Shown: piece by piece, positions 18,625 to 26,977 of the stretch
Position numbering within the stretch: the first letter of the stretch is position 1
How the letters are laid out: the number at the start of each line of letters is the position of its first letter
From: CAYSYY01 sp964576115 [NCBI: uncultured Gemmatimonadota bacterium]
GTDB lineage: Bacteria; Blakebacterota; Blakebacteria; Blakebacterales
Assembly: GCA_964576115.1 (NCBI GenBank)
Contig: CAZNUA010000021.1
Coordinates: 11,913 to 52,742, forward strand
DNA length: 40,830 nt
Reading direction: 5' to 3'
Notes under the pieces: model-generated
Database searches by the model: none
What the model saw: only the letters and a program-made list of their open reading frames with translations
Told to the model about the DNA's origin: nothing
Made by a program: the position numbers and the translations under genes

Positions 18625-18963
18625 ATGGGAATGGTGAGAACCGATCTGCTGCAGGGCACGCTTGACATGCTCATTCTCAAGACCGTGGCCCTGGAGCCCA
18701 TGCACGGCTGGGGTATCTCTCAGCGCATCCAGCAGATCTCGCGGGACGTCCTGCAGATCACGCAGGGTTCGCTCTACCCCGCCCTGCACCGGCTCGAACA
18801 TCAGGGCCTGATCGCAGCTGAATGGGGCACCTCTGAAAAGAACCGCCGCGCCAAGTACTACCGTCTGACCCGGGCCGGAGCCCGACAGCTCGACGCCGAA
18901 ACCGAAAGCTGGGACCGTCTGACGGGCGCCGTCGGCCGGGTACTGAAAGAAGCCGGAACGTGA
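18625..18963 (+). CDS. PadR-family transcriptional regulator
   Basis: A 112-residue PadR-type winged-helix repressor. The motif TDLLQGTLDMLILKTV, the recognition helix region ITQGSLYPALHRLEHQGLI, the wing around NRRAKYYRLT and a short C-terminal dimerisation helix are typical of the small PadR group. In Acidobacteria and similar phyla such regulators usually sit directly before ADOP permease genes; here the next ADOP gene is about 3.2 kb away and it is instead followed by a zinc-ribbon gene (37 bases on). Effector and operator are unknown. The start is ATG 18625 after GGGAG. Confidence 0.93.
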   Translation: MGMVRTDLLQGTLDMLILKTVALEPMHGWGISQRIQQISRDVLQITQGSLYPALHRLEHQGLIAAEWGTSEKNRRAKYYRLTRAGARQLDAETESWDRLTGAVGRVLKEAGT

Positions 18964-19000
18964 GGGCTTCATTCCCAAACCGCAAACCAAGGAGGCAGGC

Positions 19001-19525
19001 ATGAACTGCCCGGCCTGCGGGAACGAACTCACCACCCTCGAGGTCAAGGGGATCACCGTGGAGGCCTGTGTGGGAGGCTGCGGCGGTCTCTGGTTCGATC
19101 AGCTCGAACTGCGCAAGTTCGACTCGCCCCTGGAAGGGGGTGAAGAACTGCTCGAGATCGAACGCGATCCGGCGGTCGAGGTTGACCGTACTCGACGCCT
19201 CGAGTGCCCGAAGTGCAGCGGGATCGTCATGATGCGCCATTATTTCAGTCCCCTGCGCCAGGCCGAAGTAGACGAGTGCCCGGCCTGTGCCGGTTTCTGG
19301 CTCGACCCCGGCGAACTGGCCCTGATCAGGAGCCAGTACGAAACCGACCGGGAACGCGAAAAGGCCGCCGAGGAGTATTTTGACGATCTTTTCGACGACG
19401 ACCTGGATCGGATGCACGACGAGACCGAGGAGAAACTTGCCCAGGCTCGCCGCTTCGCGCACGCCCTGAGGTTCATCTGCCCCAGCTACTACATCCCCGG
19501 CAAGCAGAAGTGGGGGGCGTTCTGA
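19001..19525 (+). CDS. Zinc-ribbon (TFIIB-type) protein
   Basis: A 174-residue protein with two zf-TFIIB zinc ribbons: CPACGNELTTLEVKGITVEA with CVGGCGGLWFD, and CPKCSG with CPACAGFWLDPGEL. The C-terminal third is acidic and helical (YFDDLFDDDLDRMHDETEE) and ends in a short hydrophobic segment. Bacterial proteins of this kind are usually uncharacterised and may be small metal-binding scaffolds. It is followed by the ferredoxin-like gene with one base between stop and start, which argues for co-translation and a shared role. AAGGAGG precedes the start. Confidence 0.85.
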   Translation: MNCPACGNELTTLEVKGITVEACVGGCGGLWFDQLELRKFDSPLEGGEELLEIERDPAVEVDRTRRLECPKCSGIVMMRHYFSPLRQAEVDECPACAGFWLDPGELALIRSQYETDREREKAAEEYFDDLFDDDLDRMHDETEEKLAQARRFAHALRFICPSYYIPGKQKWGAF

Positions 19526-19526
19526 T

Positions 19527-20678
19527 GTGAGCGCGGACATCTACCGCCGGCTGGCTTCGCATCTCGACAATCTGCCCGGCGGCTTTCCCCCCACCGAAAG
19601 CGGGGTCGAGCTTCGTATCCTCGAGCGGCTCTTTACCCCCGAAGAAGCCGAACTCGCTCTGCACCTGCAGCTGGTGCCCGAACCGGCTCGTGTCATCGCC
19701 CGCCGGGCCGGACTCGACCCCGAAGACACCGCCCGCCGCCTGCTCGAGATGTCCCGCAAGGGGCTGATCTACCGCCGCTACCGCAAGGGCGAGCCGCACT
19801 ACCTGGCCCTGCAGTATGTCATCGGCATCTGGGAATTCCACGTCAACGATCTGGACGTCGAACTGATCCGCGACATGAACGAATACCTCGAGCAACTCTT
19901 CGAACCAGACCTCTGGCGCCGGGCCCCGCAGTTACGGACCATCCCGATCAGTGAGGATATCGAGGTCGAACACGGCGTCCTGCCCCACGAGAACGCCGCC
20001 GAACTGATCCGCTCGAAAAAGCGGATAGCGGTCGCCCCCTGCATCTGCCGCCGGGAGCGACGCATGATCGGCGAAGGCTGTGACAATCCCGAAGAGGCTT
20101 GTCTGGTCTTCAACTCCGCCGCCGATTACTACGTCGAAAACGAGATCGGCCGCTACATCACGCTCGACGAAGCGCTCGATCTCCTGAAGGTGGCCGAGGA
20201 GAACGCCCTGGTACTGCAACCCGGTAACGCCGTGCGGGCAGCCAATATCTGTCTCTGCTGCTCCTGCTGCTGTCAGGTTCTGAAGTTCATGCAGAGGCAC
20301 CCCGAGCCCGCCACCCTGGCCGCCTCGGCTTTCCGGGCCCGCCTCGATCCCGAACTGTGTACCGCCTGCGGAGTATGCGTGGAGCGCTGTCCGATGGATG
20401 CCCTGACCCTGCCAGAGGGAGCCGAGGCCGTCGAACTCGACCTGACGCGCTGTATCGGCTGCGGCAACTGCGTCACCCGCTGCCCGCCCGAAGCGATCGT
20501 CCTGGAACGCAAACCGGAAGCCGATCAACCCGAAGTCCCCGCCACCGAAATGCGCAAGCACCTGGCCGTGGCTCGCGCCCGTGGCAAGCTCGGTACAACC
20601 GAGATCGCCGCCACCGCCCTGCGCTCGGGCCGTGACCGGCTGCTGAGCCGCAAAGCCCGCCCCGATTCAGGCTCCTGA
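19527..20678 (+). CDS. Multi-cluster 4Fe-4S ferredoxin-type protein with N-terminal winged helix
   Basis: A 383-residue cytoplasmic iron-sulfur protein. The first ~90 residues look like a winged-helix domain (ARVIARRAGLDPEDTARRLL, then EMSRKGLIYRR). Near residue 171 is CICRRE with further Cys in GEGCDNPEEAC; near residue 241 is a Cys-rich run CLCCSCCC; and near residues 278 and 309 are two classical 4Fe-4S motifs, CTACGVCVERCP and CIGCGNCVTRCP. Relatives are found in anaerobes and are presumed electron carriers or redox sensors. The start is a GTG one base after the zinc-ribbon stop. Redox partners are not visible in the window. Confidence 0.85.
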   Translation: MSADIYRRLASHLDNLPGGFPPTESGVELRILERLFTPEEAELALHLQLVPEPARVIARRAGLDPEDTARRLLEMSRKGLIYRRYRKGEPHYLALQYVIGIWEFHVNDLDVELIRDMNEYLEQLFEPDLWRRAPQLRTIPISEDIEVEHGVLPHENAAELIRSKKRIAVAPCICRRERRMIGEGCDNPEEACLVFNSAADYYVENEIGRYITLDEALDLLKVAEENALVLQPGNAVRAANICLCCSCCCQVLKFMQRHPEPATLAASAFRARLDPELCTACGVCVERCPMDALTLPEGAEAVELDLTRCIGCGNCVTRCPPEAIVLERKPEADQPEVPATEMRKHLAVARARGKLGTTEIAATALRSGRDRLLSRKARPDSGS

Positions 20679-20708
20679 TCCCGCCTTCCTCAGCAGAACG
20701 GTCTCAAC

Positions 20709-21914
20709 TCACGGCCAGATGACCTCGTATCGGATGGCGGTATTGGTCTCCGAGGCTTCGAGCATCCAGAGATCGCCGGCGGGATCGAATTCGATGTCAC
20801 TTATCCGGCCGTCGAGCGGCAGGGCGCCCAGCAGTTCGCCCTCGGGACTGAACACCTCGAGCCGCAGCATTCCCTCCCACTCTTCATTCTCCTCGGCCGC
20901 CTCGGTCGCCTCCTGATCGAGAATCCGTGTGATCACCCACAGCCGTCCTTCGGGATCACAGGCGGCGTCTATGGTGATCTCGTCGGCATCCTGTTCGAGA
21001 CTGATATACACCGAGCTGCCGTCCGGGCTGGCGTTGCGCTTCATTTCGATCGAGGGATCCTTCGGCCGGAAGGCGGTCTCGCGGGTAACGATCTGAACCA
21101 GTTCCCCGGTGTAGTAGTCGAATATCTCGATTTCGGGACGGTAATCGTAGGCCACCGCCACCCGACCGTCGGGCAGGTACGCCAGCGAGGCACGGTTGAG
21201 CAGGTTGGCAACGTGGGTGTCCTCGTGTTCGATCCGTTCGCCGAAGGAGCGCACGACCTCACCGTCATCGTTGAGGATCTCGACCAGGGGAGGCATCTCG
21301 GGCATCCCACCCGAAGCGCCCTCGCCAACCGAATACGTCATCATCACAACCCCGCCCCCACCCCGTCCGGCCCGAAGATATTCACCCTCGATGGTGGGCA
21401 CGTTGGCCGGACCGATGACGACCATGCCCCCGTCTTCACCCTGTCCCTCACTGCGCAGGAATTCACCGTCCAGACCGAAGTAGGAAGTCCGCTGGTTCTG
21501 CGGGTCGGGAACGATCAGTTCACCGGCCCACGAGATGTAGGCTCCGGCCGGAATCTGGATCTCACCGGGGCCCGCACCCTTGCTGCCGATCCGCCGCAGG
21601 AAAGCACCGTCGCGCCCGTAGACCATGACACAGCCGTTGCCCCAGTCGGGGATGTAGAGGTTCCCCTCGGTATCGAAGAACATGCCGTTGGGGCGGAAGA
21701 GCATGGCTTCCTCGGATCCCTCGGCCCCGGCGACGGCGGCCTGTTCGAGCTGGGGCCCGCGCCTCATCCGGGGGCGAAAGCGGTTTTCGACGGTCGGGAC
21801 GTCCTGGGCACTCACTCCGGCTGCCCCGATCATGGTCAGGCTGAGAAAGAAAAAGAGAAAGAAGCCGGCGGTACGGGCGGAACGGTTGAATTCCGATCTG
21901 CAGTCGCGATTCAT
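20709..21914 (-). CDS. Exported six-bladed beta-propeller (NHL-like) protein
   Basis: A 401-residue protein with a signal peptide (FFLFFFLSLTMIGAAGVSAQ). The mature part has repeated propeller blades, e.g. GMFFDTEGNLYIPDWGNGCVM, IGSKGAGPGEI, YLPDGRVAVAY and IEFDPAGDLWMLE, as in 6-bladed beta-propeller/NHL proteins. Such domains bind ligands or proteins at the surface; no catalytic motif is seen. The start at ATG 21914 has GAGGAG eight bases upstream. It is divergent from the first ADOP permease (22217) with a 302-base shared gap, and a second propeller gene follows the second ADOP gene, suggesting a recurrent association. Confidence 0.8.
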   Translation of the reverse strand: MNRDCRSEFNRSARTAGFFLFFFLSLTMIGAAGVSAQDVPTVENRFRPRMRRGPQLEQAAVAGAEGSEEAMLFRPNGMFFDTEGNLYIPDWGNGCVMVYGRDGAFLRRIGSKGAGPGEIQIPAGAYISWAGELIVPDPQNQRTSYFGLDGEFLRSEGQGEDGGMVVIGPANVPTIEGEYLRAGRGGGGVVMMTYSVGEGASGGMPEMPPLVEILNDDGEVVRSFGERIEHEDTHVANLLNRASLAYLPDGRVAVAYDYRPEIEIFDYYTGELVQIVTRETAFRPKDPSIEMKRNASPDGSSVYISLEQDADEITIDAACDPEGRLWVITRILDQEATEAAEENEEWEGMLRLEVFSPEGELLGALPLDGRISDIEFDPAGDLWMLEASETNTAIRYEVIWP

Positions 21915-22216
21915 CCTGTGAACTCCTCGTGATTTTTCTCACCGGGTGTTTCCGGTCGTTGCTGATTAAACTGGTGCTGTCTTGTGGGACTTGAACGAGG
22001 CAGGGGTTAGATGGTTGAGATATCCCGTAAAAAAACTCACCCGTCACTGCGGGCCGTGACCGGACAGACCCTCATCGGGGGGATCTATGCCAATCCGATC
22101 CTGTTATTTTTGCAACACTTGACAGAGGAAAGCGTATTATACATAGAACATCTAGGTAGGTTCCATCCGGAAGATCAGGATGGGCACGAATGTGGTTCCC
22201 GTCACTGGAGATGACC
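21915..22216. other. Divergent intergenic region between propeller and ADOP genes
   Basis: This 302-base gap holds the start signals of both flanking genes and no gene of its own. It is more AT-rich than its surroundings. Toward the ADOP gene I see TTGACA (22119-22124) and the small inverted repeat GTATTATAC (22134-22142). Toward the propeller gene a TTTAAT box can be seen on the minus strand near 21965-21970, with a TTCAAG upstream at wide spacing. Confidence 0.55.
22119..22145 (+). promoter_or_regulatory. Possible promoter of the first ADOP permease
   Basis: A perfect -35 box TTGACA (22119-22124) is followed after 15 bases by TACATA (22140-22145); the spacing is short. An alternative is TTGCAA (22110-22115) with TATTAT (22135-22140), spaced 19. 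GTATTATAC across the -10 area is a short palindrome that could bind a regulator. Confidence 0.4.
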
Positions 22217-24865
22217 ATGCTCGACCGCTGGATCCGCCTGAAATCCCTCCTGAGCCGCCGTCACCTCGAAAGCGAGGTGGACTCCGAACTCGAGCACCAC
22301 ATCGAGATGCTGGCCCGCCGTTACCGCGATACGGGCTATGAGCCCGACGAGGCGGTGCGCCAGGCCCTGCAGCGTTTCGGCGACCGCGAACGTATCCGGG
22401 ATCAGGCCCTGCATATCGAAGGCGATCGGCGCCGTTCCCGGCGCCGAACCCTCTTTGTCGGAAGCCTGGGACACGATCTGCGTTTCGCTCTACGCACCTT
22501 CCGGCGCAATCCCGTCTTCACCCTGGCGGCGGTTATGAGCCTGGCGATCGGGATCGGAGCCAATACCGCCGTGCTGGTATTCGTGCATGAGTTCCTGTTC
22601 GATCCCCTCCCCTTCGAAGACGCCTCCCGGATCGTCTCGATCAATTGCAGCGCTCCAACCCTGGGCATCGAGAACCATCACATGACCTTCGCCGAGCTGG
22701 AGTACTTCCGGACCCATGCCCGGACCCTTGAAACGGTCGCAGCCAACGAACTGACCGACGTGACCATCACCGGCGGCGAGGAACCCGAGCGGATTTTCGC
22801 CCTGCGCACTTCGACCAATTTCTTCGATATTTTCGGCGTCCCCCCCCTGTACGGCCGTACCTTCATCGAAGAGGATGGCCTGGCGGGTGCGTCCGGAACG
22901 GTCGTGCTCGGATACAACATCTGGCAGCGTCTCTTCGGCGGCGATCTCGATCTGCTGGGGCATACCGTCCGCCTCAACGAAGAGAGCTTCACCGTGATCG
23001 GGATCATGCCTCCCGATGTGACCATCCCCTACCGGACCCAGATCTGGATGCCCTTCCGGGAAGACCGACTGCAGGAAGTCATTCTCGTACGGCTCCGCTT
23101 TAACGGTCGTATAGCCGCGGGAGCCTCGGTCACTAGCGTGCGGGATGAGCTCGACGCCCTCTTCGTCCAGCTGGGCGAACTGTACCCCGAGGAGAGCACC
23201 GAGAAACGGGCCACAGTCACAACGCTACGGGCCGGCACCCTGCAGAGCATGCAGGAGTCGGTCCTGATCTTCTACGCCGTCGTCTCGCTCCTGCTGCTTC
23301 TGGTCTGCGCCAATGTAGCCAACCTCCTGCTGGCCCGCGGCTCGGCCCGCGAGCGCGAGCTCGCCGTGCGCTCCAGCCTGGGTGCGGGGCGGGGGCGGAT
23401 CGTGCGCCAGCTCTTCACCGAAAGTCTGTTGCTCGCCCTGACCGGAGGCGCAATCGGCCTGCTGCTGGGCTCGTGGGGCCGCGATCTCTACCTGGCCGGC
23501 ACCAACATGGTACTACCGAGTTATCTCGATTTCTCGATCGACCTGGGCTTCATCGCCCTCCAGCTGGCCATCACCCTGGCCGCCACCCTTCTCTTCGGTC
23601 TGGTGCCCGCCCTGGTCACCACCCGTTCCAGCCTGGGAGGGATCCTGAACCGCAGCTCGACCCGGGCCGGGACCGATCGCAGCCGCAGCTGGCATCAGAG
23701 TCTGCTGGTCGGCCTCGAGATCGGCCTGGCGACCATGGTCCTGATCGCCGGAGGACTCATGCTCAAGAGCTTCATCGGCATCCAGGGAGTCGAGCTGGGC
23801 TTCGAACCCGAGAACGTGGTGCACATGGAGATCACGCTCGACAGCCTGCCCGAGATGACACCGCTCGAAAGGATCCGCTATTACGACGACCTCATCGCCC
23901 GGATCGAAGAGCATCCCCTGGTCGAGAGTGCCGCAGCCGGCAATCCCCTGCCCTACATCTCCTGGGAAAGCTCCTATGAGGCGGAGGGGGGTTCCGCACC
24001 CGAAGACGGGGTGATGCGCACCGCCATGGACGGCACCGTCACCCCGGGCTTCATGGAAACTCTCGGTGTGCCCCTGGTTCTGGGACGGGATTTCTCCGAA
24101 CTCGATTACGGTCAGGAGATGAACGTCGTACTCGTCAGCGAGCGGCTGGCCGAGATCAACTGGCCCGGCGAGAACCCGCTCGGCAAGCGCATCAGGTATG
24201 TCAGCTCATCGGGCCGGGAGTATCCCTGGATGGAGGTGATCGGGATCGTGGGCGACACCCGGGCAGGTACCTTCCAGCCCGACGGGGGCTGGTTCTGGGT
24301 CGTGAACGGTCAGGTGGCGGCCTATGAACTCATCGTGGTGGCCCGGGTCCGGGCCGACGCGCAACAGGTCCTGACCGACATGAAGCGGATGGTCTGGGAT
24401 GAGAACCCCGAGCTGGCTCTGGCCTGGTCCGGCCTGCTGGCCGAAACCGTCCAGGATCGATGGTACGACTCACCCCGGCTCTACTCCACCCTGTTGAGCC
24501 TGTTCTCGATCATGGCCCTGCTCCTGGCTTGCGTCGGAGTCTATGGTGTGATCAGCTACACCGTAACGCGCCGGGGCCGGGAATTCGGCATCCGGCTCTC
24601 GATCGGGGCCCGGCCGGTGGACGTGATTCGCCGGGTGATGCTCGAGGGTGGACGGCTCGTTCTCTTCGGCCTCGCCGGCGGTCTGCTCGGAGCGATCGTG
24701 CTCACCCACCTGGCGGCGAGCATCTTCTTCGGGGTTAACCCGCACGATCCGGTCATCTACGTGCTCTGCACCCTGGTCCTGGCGGTGACCGCCCTGCTGG
24801 CCACCTGGCTGCCGGCCCGCCGGGCGGCCCGGATCGATCCGGTCGAGGCCCTGCGTACCGAGTAA
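22217..24865 (+). CDS. ADOP-type ABC transporter permease (FtsX/MacB family)
   Basis: An 882-residue permease. The N-terminal ~90 residues form the soluble ADOP helix-rich region (VDSELEHHIEMLARRYRDTG, DEAVRQALQRFGD). After it come the first membrane segment (AAVMSLAIGIGANTAVLV), a MacB-like periplasmic domain, three membrane helices around residues 360-460, a second soluble domain and a final three-helix FtsX segment ending in PARRAARIDPVEALRTE. ADOP proteins are duplicated FtsX permeases common in Acidobacteria; they are thought to take part in export or in antimicrobial resistance, but substrates are mostly unknown. No ATPase gene is adjacent. The ATG at 22217 is preferred because GGAG lies six bases before it. 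Confidence 0.92.
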   Translation: MLDRWIRLKSLLSRRHLESEVDSELEHHIEMLARRYRDTGYEPDEAVRQALQRFGDRERIRDQALHIEGDRRRSRRRTLFVGSLGHDLRFALRTFRRNPVFTLAAVMSLAIGIGANTAVLVFVHEFLFDPLPFEDASRIVSINCSAPTLGIENHHMTFAELEYFRTHARTLETVAANELTDVTITGGEEPERIFALRTSTNFFDIFGVPPLYGRTFIEEDGLAGASGTVVLGYNIWQRLFGGDLDLLGHTVRLNEESFTVIGIMPPDVTIPYRTQIWMPFREDRLQEVILVRLRFNGRIAAGASVTSVRDELDALFVQLGELYPEESTEKRATVTTLRAGTLQSMQESVLIFYAVVSLLLLLVCANVANLLLARGSARERELAVRSSLGAGRGRIVRQLFTESLLLALTGGAIGLLLGSWGRDLYLAGTNMVLPSYLDFSIDLGFIALQLAITLAATLLFGLVPALVTTRSSLGGILNRSSTRAGTDRSRSWHQSLLVGLEIGLATMVLIAGGLMLKSFIGIQGVELGFEPENVVHMEITLDSLPEMTPLERIRYYDDLIARIEEHPLVESAAAGNPLPYISWESSYEAEGGSAPEDGVMRTAMDGTVTPGFMETLGVPLVLGRDFSELDYGQEMNVVLVSERLAEINWPGENPLGKRIRYVSSSGREYPWMEVIGIVGDTRAGTFQPDGGWFWVVNGQVAAYELIVVARVRADAQQVLTDMKRMVWDENPELALAWSGLLAETVQDRWYDSPRLYSTLLSLFSIMALLLACVGVYGVISYTVTRRGREFGIRLSIGARPVDVIRRVMLEGGRLVLFGLAGGLLGAIVLTHLAASIFFGVNPHDPVIYVLCTLVLAVTALLATWLPARRAARIDPVEALRTE

Positions 24866-24963
24866 CCCATTATTGACAGCGCCGGAACCGTACCGGAGAC
24901 GCACCAGTCACGAAACAGTCCTGTTCAAAAAGGTCGGACACGGGGGGGAGGTGCGATGATGTC

Positions 24964-25761
24964 TCAGACGAAGGGGAAGGTGTCGTCCAGGGGCTCGGTC
25001 GCCAGTTCGACGAGGAACTCGCTCAACCGCTCGGCGATCACTTCCATCAGCCGCTCTCCCTTTTCGGCCGTGGCGGCATGCGGGTTTCCCGCTCCGGCGT
25101 TGGCGGTCAGCAGATGCCAGGGACGGGTGATCGAAACCCATCCCTCGGTCAGGGCTCGGATTCGGAAGGGGCGCATCGAGCCGTCGTCGGCCGGCAGGGT
25201 TCCGTCGGGATTGCGGTCCACCAGGTCGGGCCAGTAGGCCAGGGCGAGCGACGTCTCCATTTCCCCTGCATGATCATCGGGCTCATCGAAGATTTCGCCG
25301 TAGACATCATCGACCATCCGATACCAGTCGCAGAGGAACAGGTGCACCCCGGTCGAACCGTAGAGTTCGCGCAGCACCGGCTTGAGGTCGTTACCGCCAT
25401 GGGAATTGAGCAGGAGCGCCTTGCGGATACCGCTGGATTCGAGTGACTCGACCAGGTCGGCTATCACCGCTGTGAGGGTCGAGGGATAGAGGTTCATCGC
25501 AAAAGGGAAGGCACGCAGGTTGGTCTCGGTCCCGTAGGGGATGGTCGGCAACAGCAGCACCCGCGCTCCCCGCTCCCAGGCTTCGGCGCAGATCCGCTCG
25601 CCGATCAGATCGGCCTCGAAGGCGTCCATGCCGTACGGCAGGTGCAGGTTGTGCGGTTCGGTCGCCCCGAAAGGCAGGACCGCCGCCTGCCAGTCGACTG
25701 TCTGCACCCGGCCCCAGGTCGTCGCACTCAGCTTCCACGGTTGGTGTACGTTCTCGCTCAC
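24964..25761 (-). CDS. Creatininase-family amidohydrolase
   Basis: A 265-residue member of the creatininase family, cytoplasmic metal-dependent amidohydrolases. Motifs: LPFGATEPHNLHLPYGMDAFEAD (metal-binding Glu, His, Asp), LLNSHGGND and HAGEMETSLALAYWPDLV. True creatininase is only one member; others act in cofactor maturation or unknown amide hydrolysis. The start is a GTG overlapping the AGE epimerase stop, with GGAGGAGG upstream, and it is the last gene of the operon. Because the operon looks like sialic-acid use, an amide-type substrate related to N-acyl sugars is possible, but this is inference. Confidence 0.85.
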   Translation of the reverse strand: MSENVHQPWKLSATTWGRVQTVDWQAAVLPFGATEPHNLHLPYGMDAFEADLIGERICAEAWERGARVLLLPTIPYGTETNLRAFPFAMNLYPSTLTAVIADLVESLESSGIRKALLLNSHGGNDLKPVLRELYGSTGVHLFLCDWYRMVDDVYGEIFDEPDDHAGEMETSLALAYWPDLVDRNPDGTLPADDGSMRPFRIRALTEGWVSITRPWHLLTANAGAGNPHAATAEKGERLMEVIAERLSEFLVELATEPLDDTFPFV

Positions 25762-26975
25762 CGGCTTCTCACCTCCTCCAGCAGCTGCCAGCAGTAGAGC
25801 TGCATGCGCGGCAGGTGGAAAGGTCCCTTCCAGAGATTGCCCTTCAGGGTCAGGGCTATCTCACCGTCGCGATGCAGGTAACCGAACCACTCCCCGAACT
25901 CCGGATCGGGGAAATGGGCGTAGGCCCAGTCGTGTACCAGGGCGTGCCGCTCGGCCCAGCGCTCCTCACCGGTCAGATACCAGGCCAGCAGGGTGGCGAT
26001 GACGGCTTCGTTGTGCGGCCACCAGAACTTCATGTCGTGCCACGGTTCCTGTACCGGCCGGCCGTCGAGGTCGACCAGGGAGAGAATCCCTCCATATTCG
26101 ACATCCCACCCCCGTTCCCACATCCAGTCCAGCATCATCGTGCCCAGGGCGATGAGATCGGGATCATGGCCCCGGATCCGGGCCTGGTGAAGAACGAACC
26201 AGGCCGCCTCGACGGCGTGCCCGGGATTGAGAGTGCGGCCGTCGAAGTGGTCTATGACCTGCCCCCGGGGACCGACCGTTTCCAGAACCGCCCCGAGGTT
26301 GGTCTTGACGAAATCGCGTTCGATCTCCGCGATCGCCTCGCCGGCGATCCGGTCGGCATCGGGATCGCCCAGAGTCTCACGCAGGACCTGGGCCAGCCCG
26401 AGGGCGATCATCGGTACGCCCAGACTTTTCATGGGACGCGTTCCGATATCGATCTTCGGTTCGGTCCGGCCCGGGGTACGGGTGTCCTCGAGGTAGATGC
26501 GGGTCAGCACCCGGGCCAGGCGGGCGATCTCGTCATCCCAGGCCGCGGCCCCGTATGCGGCCAGAGCCATGGCTCCGAAGGCTTCGGTGTAGCGGTAACG
26601 CCTCCGGCGCAGGGGCCGTCCTTCGCGGGTAACCTGGAAGGCCATCCGGCCATCCTCGCCGATCCCGAAGCGGGTGATGAAATCCGCTCCGTGTTGGGCC
26701 AGACCGAGCCAGTTCTCGTCGCTGCCGACCCGGTTGTGCAGGGTCGCCAGCAGCCAGGTGAAACGACCCTGCTGCCACATCCCCTTGTCGTCATCGAGCA
26801 CGCTTCCGTCCCGATCGAGCGCGGTCAGAAAACCACCGCGGTCGATATCGACCCCGTTGCTGAGCCAGAAGGGCAGCGTGTCCTCGAGCAGGCCGTCGCG
26901 GTAGAGGGCAATCAGCGCGTCGATGCGCTCAGGGGTCAGGTGACCGGACGTTTTCGGCTCGGGTTCCGCTGACAT
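25758..26975 (-). CDS. N-acylglucosamine 2-epimerase (AGE family)
   Basis: A 405-residue (alpha/alpha)6-barrel epimerase of the AGE/RnBP family, which interconverts N-acetylmannosamine and N-acetylglucosamine. Seen: NGVDIDRGGFLTALDRDG, WQQGRFTWLLATL, LNPGHAVEAAWFVLHQA (conserved His), KFWWPHNEAV (conserved Glu/His) and WFGYLHRDG. It starts two bases after the nanA-like gene's stop and overlaps the creatininase-family gene, so it is in the middle of a tight operon. Following a lyase that releases ManNAc, it would make GlcNAc, as in Bacteroides-type sialic-acid pathways that lack NanK/NanE. Related family members work on cellobiose or mannose; context favours the N-acyl sugar. Confidence 0.88.
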   Translation of the reverse strand: MSAEPEPKTSGHLTPERIDALIALYRDGLLEDTLPFWLSNGVDIDRGGFLTALDRDGSVLDDDKGMWQQGRFTWLLATLHNRVGSDENWLGLAQHGADFITRFGIGEDGRMAFQVTREGRPLRRRRYRYTEAFGAMALAAYGAAAWDDEIARLARVLTRIYLEDTRTPGRTEPKIDIGTRPMKSLGVPMIALGLAQVLRETLGDPDADRIAGEAIAEIERDFVKTNLGAVLETVGPRGQVIDHFDGRTLNPGHAVEAAWFVLHQARIRGHDPDLIALGTMMLDWMWERGWDVEYGGILSLVDLDGRPVQEPWHDMKFWWPHNEAVIATLLAWYLTGEERWAERHALVHDWAYAHFPDPEFGEWFGYLHRDGEIALTLKGNLWKGPFHLPRMQLYCWQLLEEVRSR

Positions 26976-26977
26976 GA

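Noticed and set aside
24866-24963. Possible bidirectional terminator between convergent ADOP and creatininase-family genes
   Set aside because: AACAG/CTGTT followed by a short A-run has only a two-base loop and a five-base stem; too weak to call.
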